Part shown: piece after piece, positions 8,432-16,715 of the stretch
Layout: each line of letters starts with the position of its first letter
How positions within the stretch are numbered: position 1 is the first letter of the stretch
Source of the DNA: Pseudomonas sp. R84
GTDB lineage: Bacteria > Pseudomonadota > Gammaproteobacteria > Pseudomonadales > Pseudomonadaceae
DNA length: 64,000 nt
NCBI RefSeq assembly: GCF_009834515.1
Contig: NZ_CP019426.1
Span: forward strand, 1,167,501-1,231,500
Direction of reading: 5' to 3'
Made by a program: the position numbers and the translations under genes
Notes under the pieces: model-generated
The model's input: the letters and a program-made list of their open reading frames with translations, nothing else
Database searches by the model: none
Told to the model about the DNA's origin: nothing

Positions 8432-9406
8432 TTATCCGCGCCAGACTTGCGGGTTGACCAGATCCTGCGGGCGTTCGCCGAGCAGGGCGCTGCGCAGGTT
8501 GGCCAGTGCACGATTGGCCATGGCTTCACGGGTTTCATTCGTCGCCGAGCCAATGTGCGGCAGGGTCACGGCGTTACTCAACTGGAACAGCGGCGACTCG
8601 GCCAGTGGTTCTTTTTCGTAGACGTCGAGGCCGGCGCCACGAATGCGCTTGTTTTGCAGGGCTTCGATCAGGGCCGGTTCATCGACGACCGGACCACGCG
8701 ATATGTTCACCAGGATGGCATCGGGTTTCATCAGCGCCAGTTCGCGATGGCTGATGAGGTGGCGGGTTTTTTCACTGAGCGGCACCACCAGGCAGACGAA
8801 GTCGGCTTCGCCGAGCAGTTGATCGAGGCTGCGAAATTGCGCGCCGAGTTCTTGCTCCAGTTCAGTCTTGCGGCTGTTGCCGCTGTAGATGATTGGCATG
8901 TTGAAGCCGAAGCGGCCACGGCGGGCGACGGCCGCGCCAATGTTGCCCATGCCGACGATGCCGAGTGTTTTGCCGTGGACGTCGCAGCCGAACAGCGGGG
9001 CGCCGACGCTGGCTTGCCATTGCCCGGCCTTGGTCCAGGCGTCGAGTTCGGCGACGCGGCGGGCGCTGCTCATGATCAGGGCGAAGGCGAGGTCGGCGGT
9101 GCTTTCGGTGAGCACGTCGGGGGTGTTGGTGAGCATGATCCCGCGTTCGTTGAAGTAGTCGAGGTCGTAGTTGTCGTAGCCGACGGAGACGCTTGAGACC
9201 ACTTCGAGTTTTGTTGCGGTTTCGAGTTGGGCCTGGCCGAGTTTGCGGCCGACGCCGATGAGGCCGTGGGCGTGGGGCAGGGCTTCGTTGAATTGGGCGT
9301 TGATGTCGCCGGCTTTTGGGTTGGGGACGATGACGTCGAACTCTTGTTGCAGGCGTTCGATCATGGGTGGGGTGATGCGGCTGAAGGCCAGGACAGTCTT
9401 TTTCAT
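8432..9406 (-). CDS. D-2-hydroxyacid dehydrogenase (glyoxylate/hydroxypyruvate reductase type)
   Basis: A 324-residue NAD(P)H-dependent dehydrogenase. The nucleotide-binding loop GIVGMGNIG lies at about residues 149-157. The catalytic triad expected for the family is present as Arg237 (ISRGPVV), Glu266 (DVYEKEP) and His284 (LPHIGSAT). It probably reduces glyoxylate, hydroxypyruvate or 2-ketogluconate; these specificities cannot be separated by eye. The ATG at 9406 is chosen because the family begins at this point; the frame extends upstream to 9565 without homology. Confidence 0.9.
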   Translation of the reverse strand: MKKTVLAFSRITPPMIERLQQEFDVIVPNPKAGDINAQFNEALPHAHGLIGVGRKLGQAQLETATKLEVVSSVSVGYDNYDLDYFNERGIMLTNTPDVLTESTADLAFALIMSSARRVAELDAWTKAGQWQASVGAPLFGCDVHGKTLGIVGMGNIGAAVARRGRFGFNMPIIYSGNSRKTELEQELGAQFRSLDQLLGEADFVCLVVPLSEKTRHLISHRELALMKPDAILVNISRGPVVDEPALIEALQNKRIRGAGLDVYEKEPLAESPLFQLSNAVTLPHIGSATNETREAMANRALANLRSALLGERPQDLVNPQVWRG

Positions 9407-9540
9407 CGTTTTTGGCTCTTGTTCGGGCTTGATACCAAGCACGCTAACATTTCTGGCTTGGGGTTGTCTTGGCGGCCTCTGGGCCGACCATGTTCTTGGG
9501 GGGTTGGGTGTATATCCGTTGCTGCGGGTGTTGCTGATTA

Positions 9541-9790
9541 GGGTTCCGCCCTTACGGCGGGTCACTTTTTCCAGACGCCGAAAAAGTAACCAAAAAGGCT
9601 TGCTCCTACGTGCGGCCCGCTCGCTGGGGCTCGGGGTTCCTTCGCTGCGGGATCGATCCGGGCGCAGCGCCTACGGTTTGCTTCGCTGCACCTCCTCTCG
9701 CTGTGTTTGGCTGCGCCAAACGGTCGCTGCGCTCCCACCCCCGGATCAATCCCTCCACTCAGCCTTCCGACGTCGCCCGTGGATCAAGAT
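9541..9790. repeat. Large intergenic repeat-like segment
   Basis: Non-coding stretch opening with GGTTCCGCCCTTACGGCGGG, which contains the perfect arms CCGCC/GGCGG. It continues through an AAAAAGTAACCAAAAAGG segment and several short inverted repeats (for example CGCTGCG and TTTGGC/GCCAAA). From memory this segment occurs in many Pseudomonas intergenic regions. It has no second copy inside this window, so calling it a repeat rests on recollection rather than on the sequence shown. No supported gene lies in 9407-9837. Confidence 0.45.
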
Positions 9791-9837
9791 CAAGAGCAGG
9801 CGAGCTGACACTCGGCCTATTTGCGCCTGCACTTGGT

Positions 9838-10317
9838 TCAGACTTTACGACCTGTCTTCTTGATAAACTCAAGGCCTTGGACATCAATCTGACCATGATG
9901 AACTTGATGCAGCTCATCTGTGTCGAAATTTACAAAACTAAAGTTGAAGGCTGCCTTGAAAGTTCCCTTGGCAATATTAAATTCTTCTATAAAAATAAAC
10001 CCTGCATTTTTAGCGCTTGTATAGCCTTTTGTGTGTAAACCTGACGTATATGAGAATCTGAATGGAGAGGGAAAGAGCGCCGCGCTGAATTCATGTCTTC
10101 CATGTTTAATGTCTATGTCAAATTTGAGGTTGATGGTGAATGAAGTGGTGTCGGTTTTTTGGTAAGTTGCTTTTAGCGCGACTACATTATTGTCGGTGAC
10201 AAAATGGTCGGGTTTTCCTTCGAACTTGTCGGTGATGTAGTCTTTGTTTAGTTTGGCAGTTACAGTGCCTTCACCTGATTTATCAAGGTTTTCGAGCTTC
10301 AGATCTTTAATGGGCAT
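9838..10317 (-). CDS. Hypothetical protein, AT-rich, unrecognised
   Basis: About 159 residues, starting MPIKDLKLENLDKSG. The ATG at 10317 has AAGGAG six bases upstream; an earlier ATG at 10332 overlaps that site. I recognise no family. The protein has no signal peptide or membrane segment. It is rich in alternating hydrophobic and polar residues (TSFTINLKFDIDIK, TFKAAFNFSFVNF), suggesting a beta-rich fold. Base composition is clearly lower in G+C than the flanking genes, and it sits between two repeat elements, both signs of horizontal acquisition. It could be a small effector or immunity-type protein, but nothing in the sequence proves it. Confidence 0.65.
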   Translation of the reverse strand: MPIKDLKLENLDKSGEGTVTAKLNKDYITDKFEGKPDHFVTDNNVVALKATYQKTDTTSFTINLKFDIDIKHGRHEFSAALFPSPFRFSYTSGLHTKGYTSAKNAGFIFIEEFNIAKGTFKAAFNFSFVNFDTDELHQVHHGQIDVQGLEFIKKTGRKV

Positions 10318-10498
10318 GTCTTGCTCCTTCAAGCTTATGTCGGGTTGACGACATTCATTGTTCGGCTGAAGGGATTAAAGCGCTACTGTCAGATCTGACA
10401 GGTTTACTATATCGATTGGCTATTAAGGTTTTTCGGAAGATGTTTTTTGAGACTTGATTGCCCACTTCAGGTTTGCGGCCATTGGACGATGCTTAAGG

Positions 10499-10645
10499 CC
10501 CTCATCCGGCATCATTCAAGGTAGAGGGAGCCGATTTGTGGGCCTTTCAAAACCGGAGCTCGACTCGGTATTTCACGTCGGCGTAACTCTCCCAAACCCC
10601 ACGGTCAGTCCCCTCTCCCTCCGGGAGAGGGTTAGGGTGAGGGGC
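10499..10645. repeat. MITE-like palindromic repeat, copy 2
   Basis: The right end is intact (CCCTCTCCCTCCGGGAGAGG then GTTAGGGTGAGGGG) and the interior carries GACTCGGTATTTCACGTCGG. The left end (CCCTCATCC...GAGGGAGCCGAT) is degraded. It abuts the 3' end of the DUF6124 gene and fills the space to the AT-rich orphan gene. Confidence 0.7.
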
Positions 10646-10647
10646 TT

Positions 10648-11022
10648 TTAGCTGTGTCCCGGAGATTGGGTGATTTCGTGGTTATCCAGCACGCGGTTCA
10701 CCGCCAGTTCAGCGAGCATGATGATCTGCTGAATCGCCAGAATCGTGCGCCGTTGCGGCAGGTCGATGTAGGCGGCGATGTCGCTGGTCATCAGGCTGGC
10801 CTGGGCCAGTGATTCGCAGGCGTGGACCAACAGGCTTTCGCTGTCCTGCTCTGGAGCGACCTGGAACATGGTGCTGGGTTTGTGGAAGCGCAGGGTGAGG
10901 GCGTTGGGTTTGAGGTAGTGGTCGAGGGCGCGTTCGGCGGCTTCGTGGAATTTCTTCGAGCCGGGGAATTCGTAGGGGGTGGTGTCGTCGGTTTCAGGTG
11001 GATTAGGCGTTGGTTTGAACAT
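10648..11022 (-). CDS. DUF6124 family protein
   Basis: About 124 residues beginning MFKPTPNPPETDD, the signature opening of the multi-copy DUF6124 family of fluorescent pseudomonads. A KFHEAAERALDHYLKP motif follows, then a helical C-terminal half (LAIQQIIMLAELAVNRVLD). No membrane or export signal. Function unknown. The start is uncertain: an in-frame ATG lies three codons earlier at 11031, and the frame stays open through the palindromic leader to 11262. Neither start has a good ribosome site, which together with the structured leader hints at post-transcriptional control. Confidence 0.75.
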   Translation of the reverse strand: MFKPTPNPPETDDTTPYEFPGSKKFHEAAERALDHYLKPNALTLRFHKPSTMFQVAPEQDSESLLVHACESLAQASLMTSDIAAYIDLPQRRTILAIQQIIMLAELAVNRVLDNHEITQSPGHS

Positions 11023-11053
11023 AGGAAACATACTCGTGGCAAGTTGAGTTGAA

Positions 11054-11256
11054 GCTGCCACGTTTCGTTTTCCAGGCGAAAGGGTGGCAGCTGTGCGCGG
11101 ACTGGAAAAACCGGTCAACTCACCAAAACCGGCAGGCCCAAGGGCCTCCCGCGCACAGCCGCCATAACATTGCGAGCTAAAAAGCGCCGCAGTATGCCAT
11201 GAGCTTTGGTAGTTGAAATCGGGTTTTCCAGACCCGGTCGCTGATGCGTCAGCGAC
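11054..11256 (-). promoter_or_regulatory. Multi-hairpin leader of the DUF6124 gene
   Basis: Four palindromes in a row upstream of the gene. 11237-11256: GTCGCTGA/TCAGCGAC, perfect 8-bp stem with 4-nt loop. 11220-11236: CGGGT/ACCCG-type stem. 11093-11156: outer stem GTGCGCGG/CCGCGCAC enclosing GGCC/GGCC and CCGGT/ACCGG helices. 11054-11091: GCTGCCAC/GTGGCAGC stem. The last stem ends about 22-30 bases before the start codon. The density of exact stems suggests a structured RNA leader or a palindromic element; no named RNA family is claimed. Confidence 0.6.
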
Positions 11257-11330
11257 ACCCAAATCCTAGCCACCGCACTTCCGACGGACAACCGTCAAAA
11301 CCTGTCGGAAACATCCGCGAAATCCCCATT

Positions 11331-11412
11331 CTGTAGGAGCTGCCGTAGGCTGCGATCTTTTGATTTTTAAACATCAAGATCAAAAGATCGCAGCCTGCGG
11401 CAGCTCCTACAG
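11331..11412. repeat. REP-type inverted repeat (GTAGGAGCTGCCG family)
   Basis: Arms GTAGGAGCTGCCGTAGGCTG and CAGCCTGCGGCAGCTCCTAC flank a short AT-rich loop. It lies just downstream of the LysR gene stop and may serve as its transcription end. Confidence 0.85.
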
Positions 11413-11433
11413 AAGACGCATTGTGTTTAAAAA

Positions 11434-12402
11434 TCAGTTGGCGACGCGTACGCCGGCGAGGCTGCCGCTGAGTTCGTAGGCGGCCAATTCGGCCTGGTGG
11501 GCGGCGAGAATCTCTGGCAGCGAGCCGCGCAAATACTCAACCCACGTCTTGATCTTCGCATCCAGATATTGTCGCGAGGGGTAGATCGCATACAGGTTCA
11601 GCTCTTGCGAGCGGTAGTTCGGCATGACCCGCACCAGCGTGCCGTTGCGCAAGCCTTCGATCGCTGCATACACCGGCAACACGCCTACGCCCATGCCGCT
11701 GGTGATCGCGGTTTTCATGGCGTCGGCGGAGTTCACCAGAAACGGCGAGCTGTTGATGGTGACCATTTCCTGGCCTTCCGGGCCGTCGAAGGCCCATTTT
11801 TCCAGGGGGATTACCGGGCTGACCAGACGCAGGCAGGCATGGTTGAGCAGGTCGCTGGGTTTTTGCGCGGCGCCGTTGGCTTTCACGTAGGCGGGTGATG
11901 CGCAGACGATGCTGTAGGTGATGCCCAGACGTTGCGAAACAAAACCCGAATCCGGTAGTTCGCTGGCGAGCACGATCGATACGTCGTAGCCCTCGTCGAG
12001 CAGGTCCGGCACGCGGTTGGCCAGGGTCAGGTCGAAGGTCACGTCCGGGTGGGTCTTGCGGTAGCGGGCGATGGCGTCGATGACGAAGTGCTGGCCGATG
12101 CCGGTCATGGTGTGCACTTTCAATTGCCCGGCCGGGCGCGCGTGGGCGTCGCTGGCTTCGGCTTCGGCCTCTTCGACGTAGGCGAGGATCTGCTCGCAGC
12201 GCAGCAGGTAGCGTTTGCCCGCTTCGGTGAGGGCAATGCGCCGGGTGGTGCGGTTGAGCAAGCGGGTTTGCAGGTGGGCTTCCAGATTGGAGACCGCGCG
12301 CGAGACGTTGGCGGTGGTGGTGTCGAGTTGCACGGCAGCGGCGGTGAAGCTGCCGGCTTCGGCGACACAACTGAAGGCGCGCATGTTTTGCAAAGTGTCC
12401 AT
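11434..12402 (-). CDS. LysR family transcriptional regulator
   Basis: A 322-residue LysR-type regulator. The N-terminal winged HTH occupies about residues 1-60 (FSCVAEAGSFTAAAVQLDTT, VSRAVSNLEAHL, RTTRRIALTEAG). The effector-binding domain covers about 90-300. It is divergent from the efflux operon beginning at 12682, the arrangement seen for regulators of AaeAB-type aromatic-acid pumps, so it likely controls that operon in response to a pump substrate. Effector not identifiable. Confidence 0.9.
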   Translation of the reverse strand: MDTLQNMRAFSCVAEAGSFTAAAVQLDTTTANVSRAVSNLEAHLQTRLLNRTTRRIALTEAGKRYLLRCEQILAYVEEAEAEASDAHARPAGQLKVHTMTGIGQHFVIDAIARYRKTHPDVTFDLTLANRVPDLLDEGYDVSIVLASELPDSGFVSQRLGITYSIVCASPAYVKANGAAQKPSDLLNHACLRLVSPVIPLEKWAFDGPEGQEMVTINSSPFLVNSADAMKTAITSGMGVGVLPVYAAIEGLRNGTLVRVMPNYRSQELNLYAIYPSRQYLDAKIKTWVEYLRGSLPEILAAHQAELAAYELSGSLAGVRVAN

Positions 12403-12551
12403 GGGGTGCTCTCAAGGGAGATGGCAAATTGTGACACGAAGTTTCAGGGGCGAGACCCCCGACCAAGGGATTATCTCGTTAACCGTAACAAAGATTCACA
12501 GAAATCCCAGCTTATCGCCATTGAGGGTGCCCCCTAGAATTGCGCCGATCC

Positions 12552-12638
12552 CTGTAGGAGCTGCCGAAGGCTGCGATCTTTTGATTTTGGTTTAAGGGAA
12601 TCAAGGTCAAAAGATCGCAGCCTGCGGCAGCTCCTACC
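12552..12638. repeat. REP-type inverted repeat (GTAGGAGCTGCCG family)
   Basis: Third copy of this family, with arms GTAGGAGCTGCCGAAGGCTG and its inverted partner. It sits between the divergent LysR and efflux promoters, only about 45 bp ahead of the outer-membrane factor gene, so the efflux promoter may lie within or upstream of it. Confidence 0.85.
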
Positions 12639-12681
12639 GAGAGCAAGCCCCGCCTTATCCTCTTCTCAGGAATTCGCAGCT

Positions 12682-14181
12682 GTGCCGCGTCGCATCAACA
12701 GAGCGCTTTTGCCGCTCAGTGTTCTGGCTTTTACCCTGGGTCTCAGCGGCTGCATCTCAACTGACGGAATTGCCCCGCAAGGCAAGGCGTTGGAGGCCAA
12801 TTCACTGGCTACCGACGACGCCATCGCCCACGCCACCCGTGACGCCAATTGGCCCACCGCGCAATGGTGGCAAGCCTACGGCGACCCGCAACTCAATCGC
12901 TGGATCGACCTCGCCGTGCAAGACAGCCCGAGCATGGCCATGGCCGCCGCGCGAGTGCGGCAGGCCAAAGCCATGGCCGGTGTCGCCGAAGCCGCCGAGT
13001 CGTTGCAGATCAATGGCGAGTCGACCCTCAAGCGCCACAACTGGCCGACAGATCAGTTCTACGGGCCGGGCGAGTTGGCCAACACCACCACTTGGGACAA
13101 CAACGCCGCACTGGGTTTCAGCTACGCCCTCGACCTCTGGGGCCGTGAAAGCAATGCCAGTGAACGCGCGGTGGATCTGGCGCACATGAGCGCGGCCGAG
13201 GCGCGGCTGGCGCAGCTGGAATTGCAGAACAACATCGTCCGCGCCTATATCGAACTGTCGCTGCATTACGCCCAGCGCGACATCGTCGCGGCGACGCTCA
13301 AGCAGCAGCAACAGATTCTCGATCTGGCGCAGAAGCGCTTGAACGGCGGGATCGGCACCCACTTCGAAGTCAGCCAAGCCGAAACGCCACTGCCGGAAAC
13401 TCATCGTCAGCTCGATGCGCTGGACGAAGAAATCGCCCTGAGTCGCAACCAGATCGCCGCGCTCGCCGGCAAAGGTCCGGGGGCGGGCGCGCAGTTGCAG
13501 CGCCCGACCCTGTCGCTCGGTGCTGCGCTGAAACTGCCGTCTGTCTTGCCCGCCGAACTGCTCGGCCAGCGTCCGGATGTGGTTGCCAGTCGCTGGCAAG
13601 TGGCGGCGCAGGCTCGTGGAATCGATGTGGCGCACGCCGGGTTTTATCCCAACGTCGATCTGGTCGGCAGCCTCGGTTACATGGCCACCGGCGGTGGCGC
13701 GCTGGAGTTTTTGACCGGCAAGAAACTCAACTACAACGTCGGCCCGGCGATCTCGCTGCCGATCTTTGACGGCGGGCGTTTGCGCTCCGAATTGGGCGAG
13801 GCTTCCGCCGGTTATGACATTGCCGTGGCGCATTACAACCAGACGCTGGTGAATGCGCTGAAGAACATTTCCGATCAGTTGATCCGCCGCGAGTCGATGG
13901 ACAAGCAGCAAGGTTTTGCCGCCGAGTCGGTGGCCACGGCGCAGAAGACCTACGACATCGCGATGATCGCTTATCAACGCGGCCTCACCGATTACCTCAA
14001 TGTGCTCAATGCGCAGACGTTGTTGTTCAAGCAACAGCAAGTTCAGCAGCAAGTGCAGGCGGCGCGGTTGAGTGCGCATGCCGAGCTGGTGACTGCGTTA
14101 GGCGGTGGCCTCGGGGCTGGCAACGATGTGCCGACTGCCGAGAAAACCCAAGCGCCGAAAACCCCGGCACTCCTGCGTTGA
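12682..14181 (+). CDS. Efflux outer-membrane lipoprotein (OprM/NodT type)
   Basis: A 499-residue outer-membrane channel of a tripartite pump. The signal peptide ends in the lipobox LSGC (Cys about residue 24). Two TolC-like repeats follow, with long helical segments and motifs such as ELLGQRPDVVASRWQ (second repeat) and AFYPNVDL-like AGFYPNVDL. The start is GTG 12682. It heads the operon with the FUSC, DUF1656 and HlyD genes, so it is the exit duct for the same substrates. REP elements lie on both sides. Confidence 0.92.
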   Translation: MPRRINRALLPLSVLAFTLGLSGCISTDGIAPQGKALEANSLATDDAIAHATRDANWPTAQWWQAYGDPQLNRWIDLAVQDSPSMAMAAARVRQAKAMAGVAEAAESLQINGESTLKRHNWPTDQFYGPGELANTTTWDNNAALGFSYALDLWGRESNASERAVDLAHMSAAEARLAQLELQNNIVRAYIELSLHYAQRDIVAATLKQQQQILDLAQKRLNGGIGTHFEVSQAETPLPETHRQLDALDEEIALSRNQIAALAGKGPGAGAQLQRPTLSLGAALKLPSVLPAELLGQRPDVVASRWQVAAQARGIDVAHAGFYPNVDLVGSLGYMATGGGALEFLTGKKLNYNVGPAISLPIFDGGRLRSELGEASAGYDIAVAHYNQTLVNALKNISDQLIRRESMDKQQGFAAESVATAQKTYDIAMIAYQRGLTDYLNVLNAQTLLFKQQQVQQQVQAARLSAHAELVTALGGGLGAGNDVPTAEKTQAPKTPALLR

Positions 14182-14194
14182 ACACACAACCCAT

Positions 14195-14285
14195 TGTAGG
14201 AGTGAGCCTGCTCGCGATAGCGGTGTTTCAGTCGACAGAAATGTTGAATGTGAAATGGCTATCGCGAGCAGGCTCACTCCTACAG
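14195..14285. repeat. REP pair (GTAGGAGTGAGCCTGCTCGCGA family)
   Basis: Two inverted copies of TGTAGGAGTGAGCCTGCTCG separated by about 45 bp, between the outer-membrane factor gene and the FUSC gene. As RNA it would fold into one long hairpin, which could lower expression of the downstream pump genes relative to the channel gene. Confidence 0.9.
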
Positions 14286-14322
14286 GGACCGCGTTTTACC
14301 TGAATATTCTTGAGTACATTGA

Positions 14323-16515
14323 ATGACTCCCTTGCCCGCACCTCTGCGCTGGCTCTACTCCCTGGAATGGCGCCGGGGTTTCTTCGACTGGGCGCGCAGC
14401 GATGGCGTGACCTGGGTCTACATCTTCAAGGTGTTGCTCGCCGCGTTTCTCACCCTGTGGCTGGCCATGCGCCTGGAATTGCCACAACCACGCACGGCGA
14501 TGATTACCGTGTTTATCGTCATGCAGCCGCAGAGCGGCCAGGTGTTCGCCAAGAGTTTCTATCGCTTCCTCGGCACGCTGGCCGGGTCGGCGATGATGGT
14601 CACGTTGATCGCCTTGTTCGCGCAAAACACCGAGCTGTTTCTTGGCTCGCTGGCGATCTGGGTCGGCATCTGCTCGGCCGGTGCCGCACGTTGCCGCAAC
14701 TTCCGCGCCTACGGTTTTGTCCTTGCCGGCTACACCGCCGCGATGGTCGGCTTGCCTGCGCTGGCGCACCCGGACGGCGCGTTCATGGCTGCCGTATGGC
14801 GAGTGCTGGAGATCTCGCTGGGGATTCTTTGCTCGACCGTGATCAGCGCCGCGATCCTGCCGCAAACCGCCAGCGCCGCCATGCGCAACGCCTTGTATCA
14901 GCGTTTCGGTGTGTTCGCGCTATTCGTCACCGATGGCCTGCGCGGACGCAGCAAAGCCGAGTCTTTCGAGGCGAGCAACGTGCGCTTTATCGCCGAAGCC
15001 GTGGGGCTGGAAGGGCTGCGCAGCGTGACCGTATTCGAAGACCCGCACATGCGTCGGCGCAACGGCCGATTGAGTCGTTTGAACAGCGAGTTCATGGGCA
15101 TCACCACACGCTTCAACGCCTTGCATCAGTTGCTTGAACGTCTGCGCGGCAACGGCGAAGAACACGTTGTCGCAGCGATCAGACCGGGCCTGCAGGATCT
15201 CGCCGAAGTGCTCGACGGCTTCAGCGGTCGCGCCCTGACCAGTCCCGACGCAGCACGCTTGGCGACAGCGCTGGCCACCTACAAGGAAGGCTTGCCAGCA
15301 CGTGTACGAACCCTGCGGGGCATCTTTCAGGACACCGATCCGAGCGAAGCCGAACAACTGGATTTCCACACCGCCTACGAATTGCTCTACCGCTTCGTCG
15401 ACGATCTGCACAGTTATGCACAGACCCACGCTTCGCTCGCCGACCACCGCCACGAACGCGAGCGCTGGGACGAGCCATTCACCCCGCAAACCAACTGGTG
15501 GGCGGCCGCTGCGTCGGGCATTCGCGCCTCGTTCATTCTGGTGGTGCTCGGCAGTTACTGGGTCGCCACAGCATGGCCAAGCGGCGCGACGATGACCCTG
15601 ATTGCAGCCGCTACCGTGGGCCTCTCCGCCGCTACGCCGAACCCGAAACGCATGGCATTTCAAATGGCCTGCGGCACCTTCCTCGGTGCGCTGATCGGCT
15701 TCGTCGAGATGTTTTTCATCTTCCCGTGGATCGATGGTTTTCCGCTGCTGTGTGTGATGCTCGCGCCGGTGATCGTGCTTGGCTCGTTCCTCACCTCGCG
15801 CCCGCAGTACGCCGGTGTCGGCCTCGGGCTGCTGATCTTCTTCAGTACCGGGTCGGTGCCGGACAACCTGACCATTTACAACCCGTACACCTTCATCAAC
15901 GACTACATCGCCATGGTCATGGGCATGTTGGTCTGCGCCGCTGCGGGGGCAATTATTCTGCCGCCGAACAGCCGCTGGTTATGGAAACGTCTGGAGCAGG
16001 ATCTGCGCGGCCAGGTGGTCTATGCAATCAGCGGCAAACTCAAAGGCCTGGCGTCGAGCTTCGAGAGCCGTACCCGCGATCTGCTGCATCAGGCTTACGG
16101 TCTGGCGGCTGGGGAGCCGAAGGTGCAAAAGAATCTGCTGCGCTGGATGTTTGTGGTGCTGGAAGTCGGCCACGCGATCATTGAGCTGCGCAAGGAACAG
16201 GCGATCCTGCCGGTGCACCCGGCCTATGCCGAATCGCAGCCGTGGCGCCAGGCGATCCGCGTGATGGGCCGCGCGCTGGTGCGGCTGTTTCTGCAGCCGA
16301 ACTCCAGCAATCTCGAACGCGCACTGGTCGCGGTCGATCATGCGATCAGCCGCGTCGCGGCGACCGATGAGCCATTCGCGCCGCACTTCGATACCTCAGC
16401 ATTGCGTCGGGTGAAGAGTTATCTGCACTTCATCCGTACCTCGTTGCTCGACCCGCAATCACCGCTCGCTGCTTACGCCATCGCCAAGCCCGAAGGACTT
16501 GCCCATGCCTCGTGA
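14323..16515 (+). CDS. FUSC family (AaeB-like) efflux transporter
   Basis: A 730-residue inner-membrane protein with two blocks of about five to six hydrophobic helices (residues about 30-180 and 395-535). Each is followed by a soluble region, the layout of aromatic-acid exporters of the FUSC family. The motif RTAMITVFIVMQPQSGQVFAK lies near residue 60. The following DUF1656 gene starts 11 bases before this stop, so they are coupled. With the HlyD and outer-membrane proteins it would form a tripartite pump, probably for hydroxybenzoate-like compounds; the substrate is inferred only from family. Confidence 0.9.
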   Translation: MTPLPAPLRWLYSLEWRRGFFDWARSDGVTWVYIFKVLLAAFLTLWLAMRLELPQPRTAMITVFIVMQPQSGQVFAKSFYRFLGTLAGSAMMVTLIALFAQNTELFLGSLAIWVGICSAGAARCRNFRAYGFVLAGYTAAMVGLPALAHPDGAFMAAVWRVLEISLGILCSTVISAAILPQTASAAMRNALYQRFGVFALFVTDGLRGRSKAESFEASNVRFIAEAVGLEGLRSVTVFEDPHMRRRNGRLSRLNSEFMGITTRFNALHQLLERLRGNGEEHVVAAIRPGLQDLAEVLDGFSGRALTSPDAARLATALATYKEGLPARVRTLRGIFQDTDPSEAEQLDFHTAYELLYRFVDDLHSYAQTHASLADHRHERERWDEPFTPQTNWWAAAASGIRASFILVVLGSYWVATAWPSGATMTLIAAATVGLSAATPNPKRMAFQMACGTFLGALIGFVEMFFIFPWIDGFPLLCVMLAPVIVLGSFLTSRPQYAGVGLGLLIFFSTGSVPDNLTIYNPYTFINDYIAMVMGMLVCAAAGAIILPPNSRWLWKRLEQDLRGQVVYAISGKLKGLASSFESRTRDLLHQAYGLAAGEPKVQKNLLRWMFVVLEVGHAIIELRKEQAILPVHPAYAESQPWRQAIRVMGRALVRLFLQPNSSNLERALVAVDHAISRVAATDEPFAPHFDTSALRRVKSYLHFIRTSLLDPQSPLAAYAIAKPEGLAHAS

Positions 16516-16705
16516 AATCGCTTTCCACGGCGTGTACATGCCGACCATGACTTTGATGTTTTTCATTGCTGCGGCACTGGCCTGGGCGGTGGACCGCTTC
16601 TTGTCGGGGTTCGACCTATACAGTTTTTTCTGGCACCCGGCGCTGCTGCGTCTGAGTCTGTTTACCTGTCTGTTCGGCGCCATGGCGCTGACTGTCTACC
16701 GTTGA
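16505..16705 (+). CDS. DUF1656 small membrane protein (AaeX-like)
   Basis: A 66-residue protein with two hydrophobic helices (MTLMFFIAAALAWAV and LSLFTCLFGAMALTVY). It starts inside the end of the FUSC gene and ends 10 bases before the HlyD gene. This gene order (FUSC, DUF1656, HlyD) is the common arrangement for AaeX homologues. Role in the pump is unknown. Confidence 0.88.
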   Translation: MPREIAFHGVYMPTMTLMFFIAAALAWAVDRFLSGFDLYSFFWHPALLRLSLFTCLFGAMALTVYR

Positions 16706-16715
16706 GAACGTCACG

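Noticed and set aside
9243..9863. 206-codon frame upstream of the dehydrogenase
   Set aside because: Overlaps the dehydrogenase N-terminus and repeat DNA; no ribosome site or family.
11023..11262. N-terminal extension of the DUF6124 gene
   Set aside because: The family begins at MFKPTPNPPE, and the extension is made of perfect palindromes, so it is treated as leader rather than protein.
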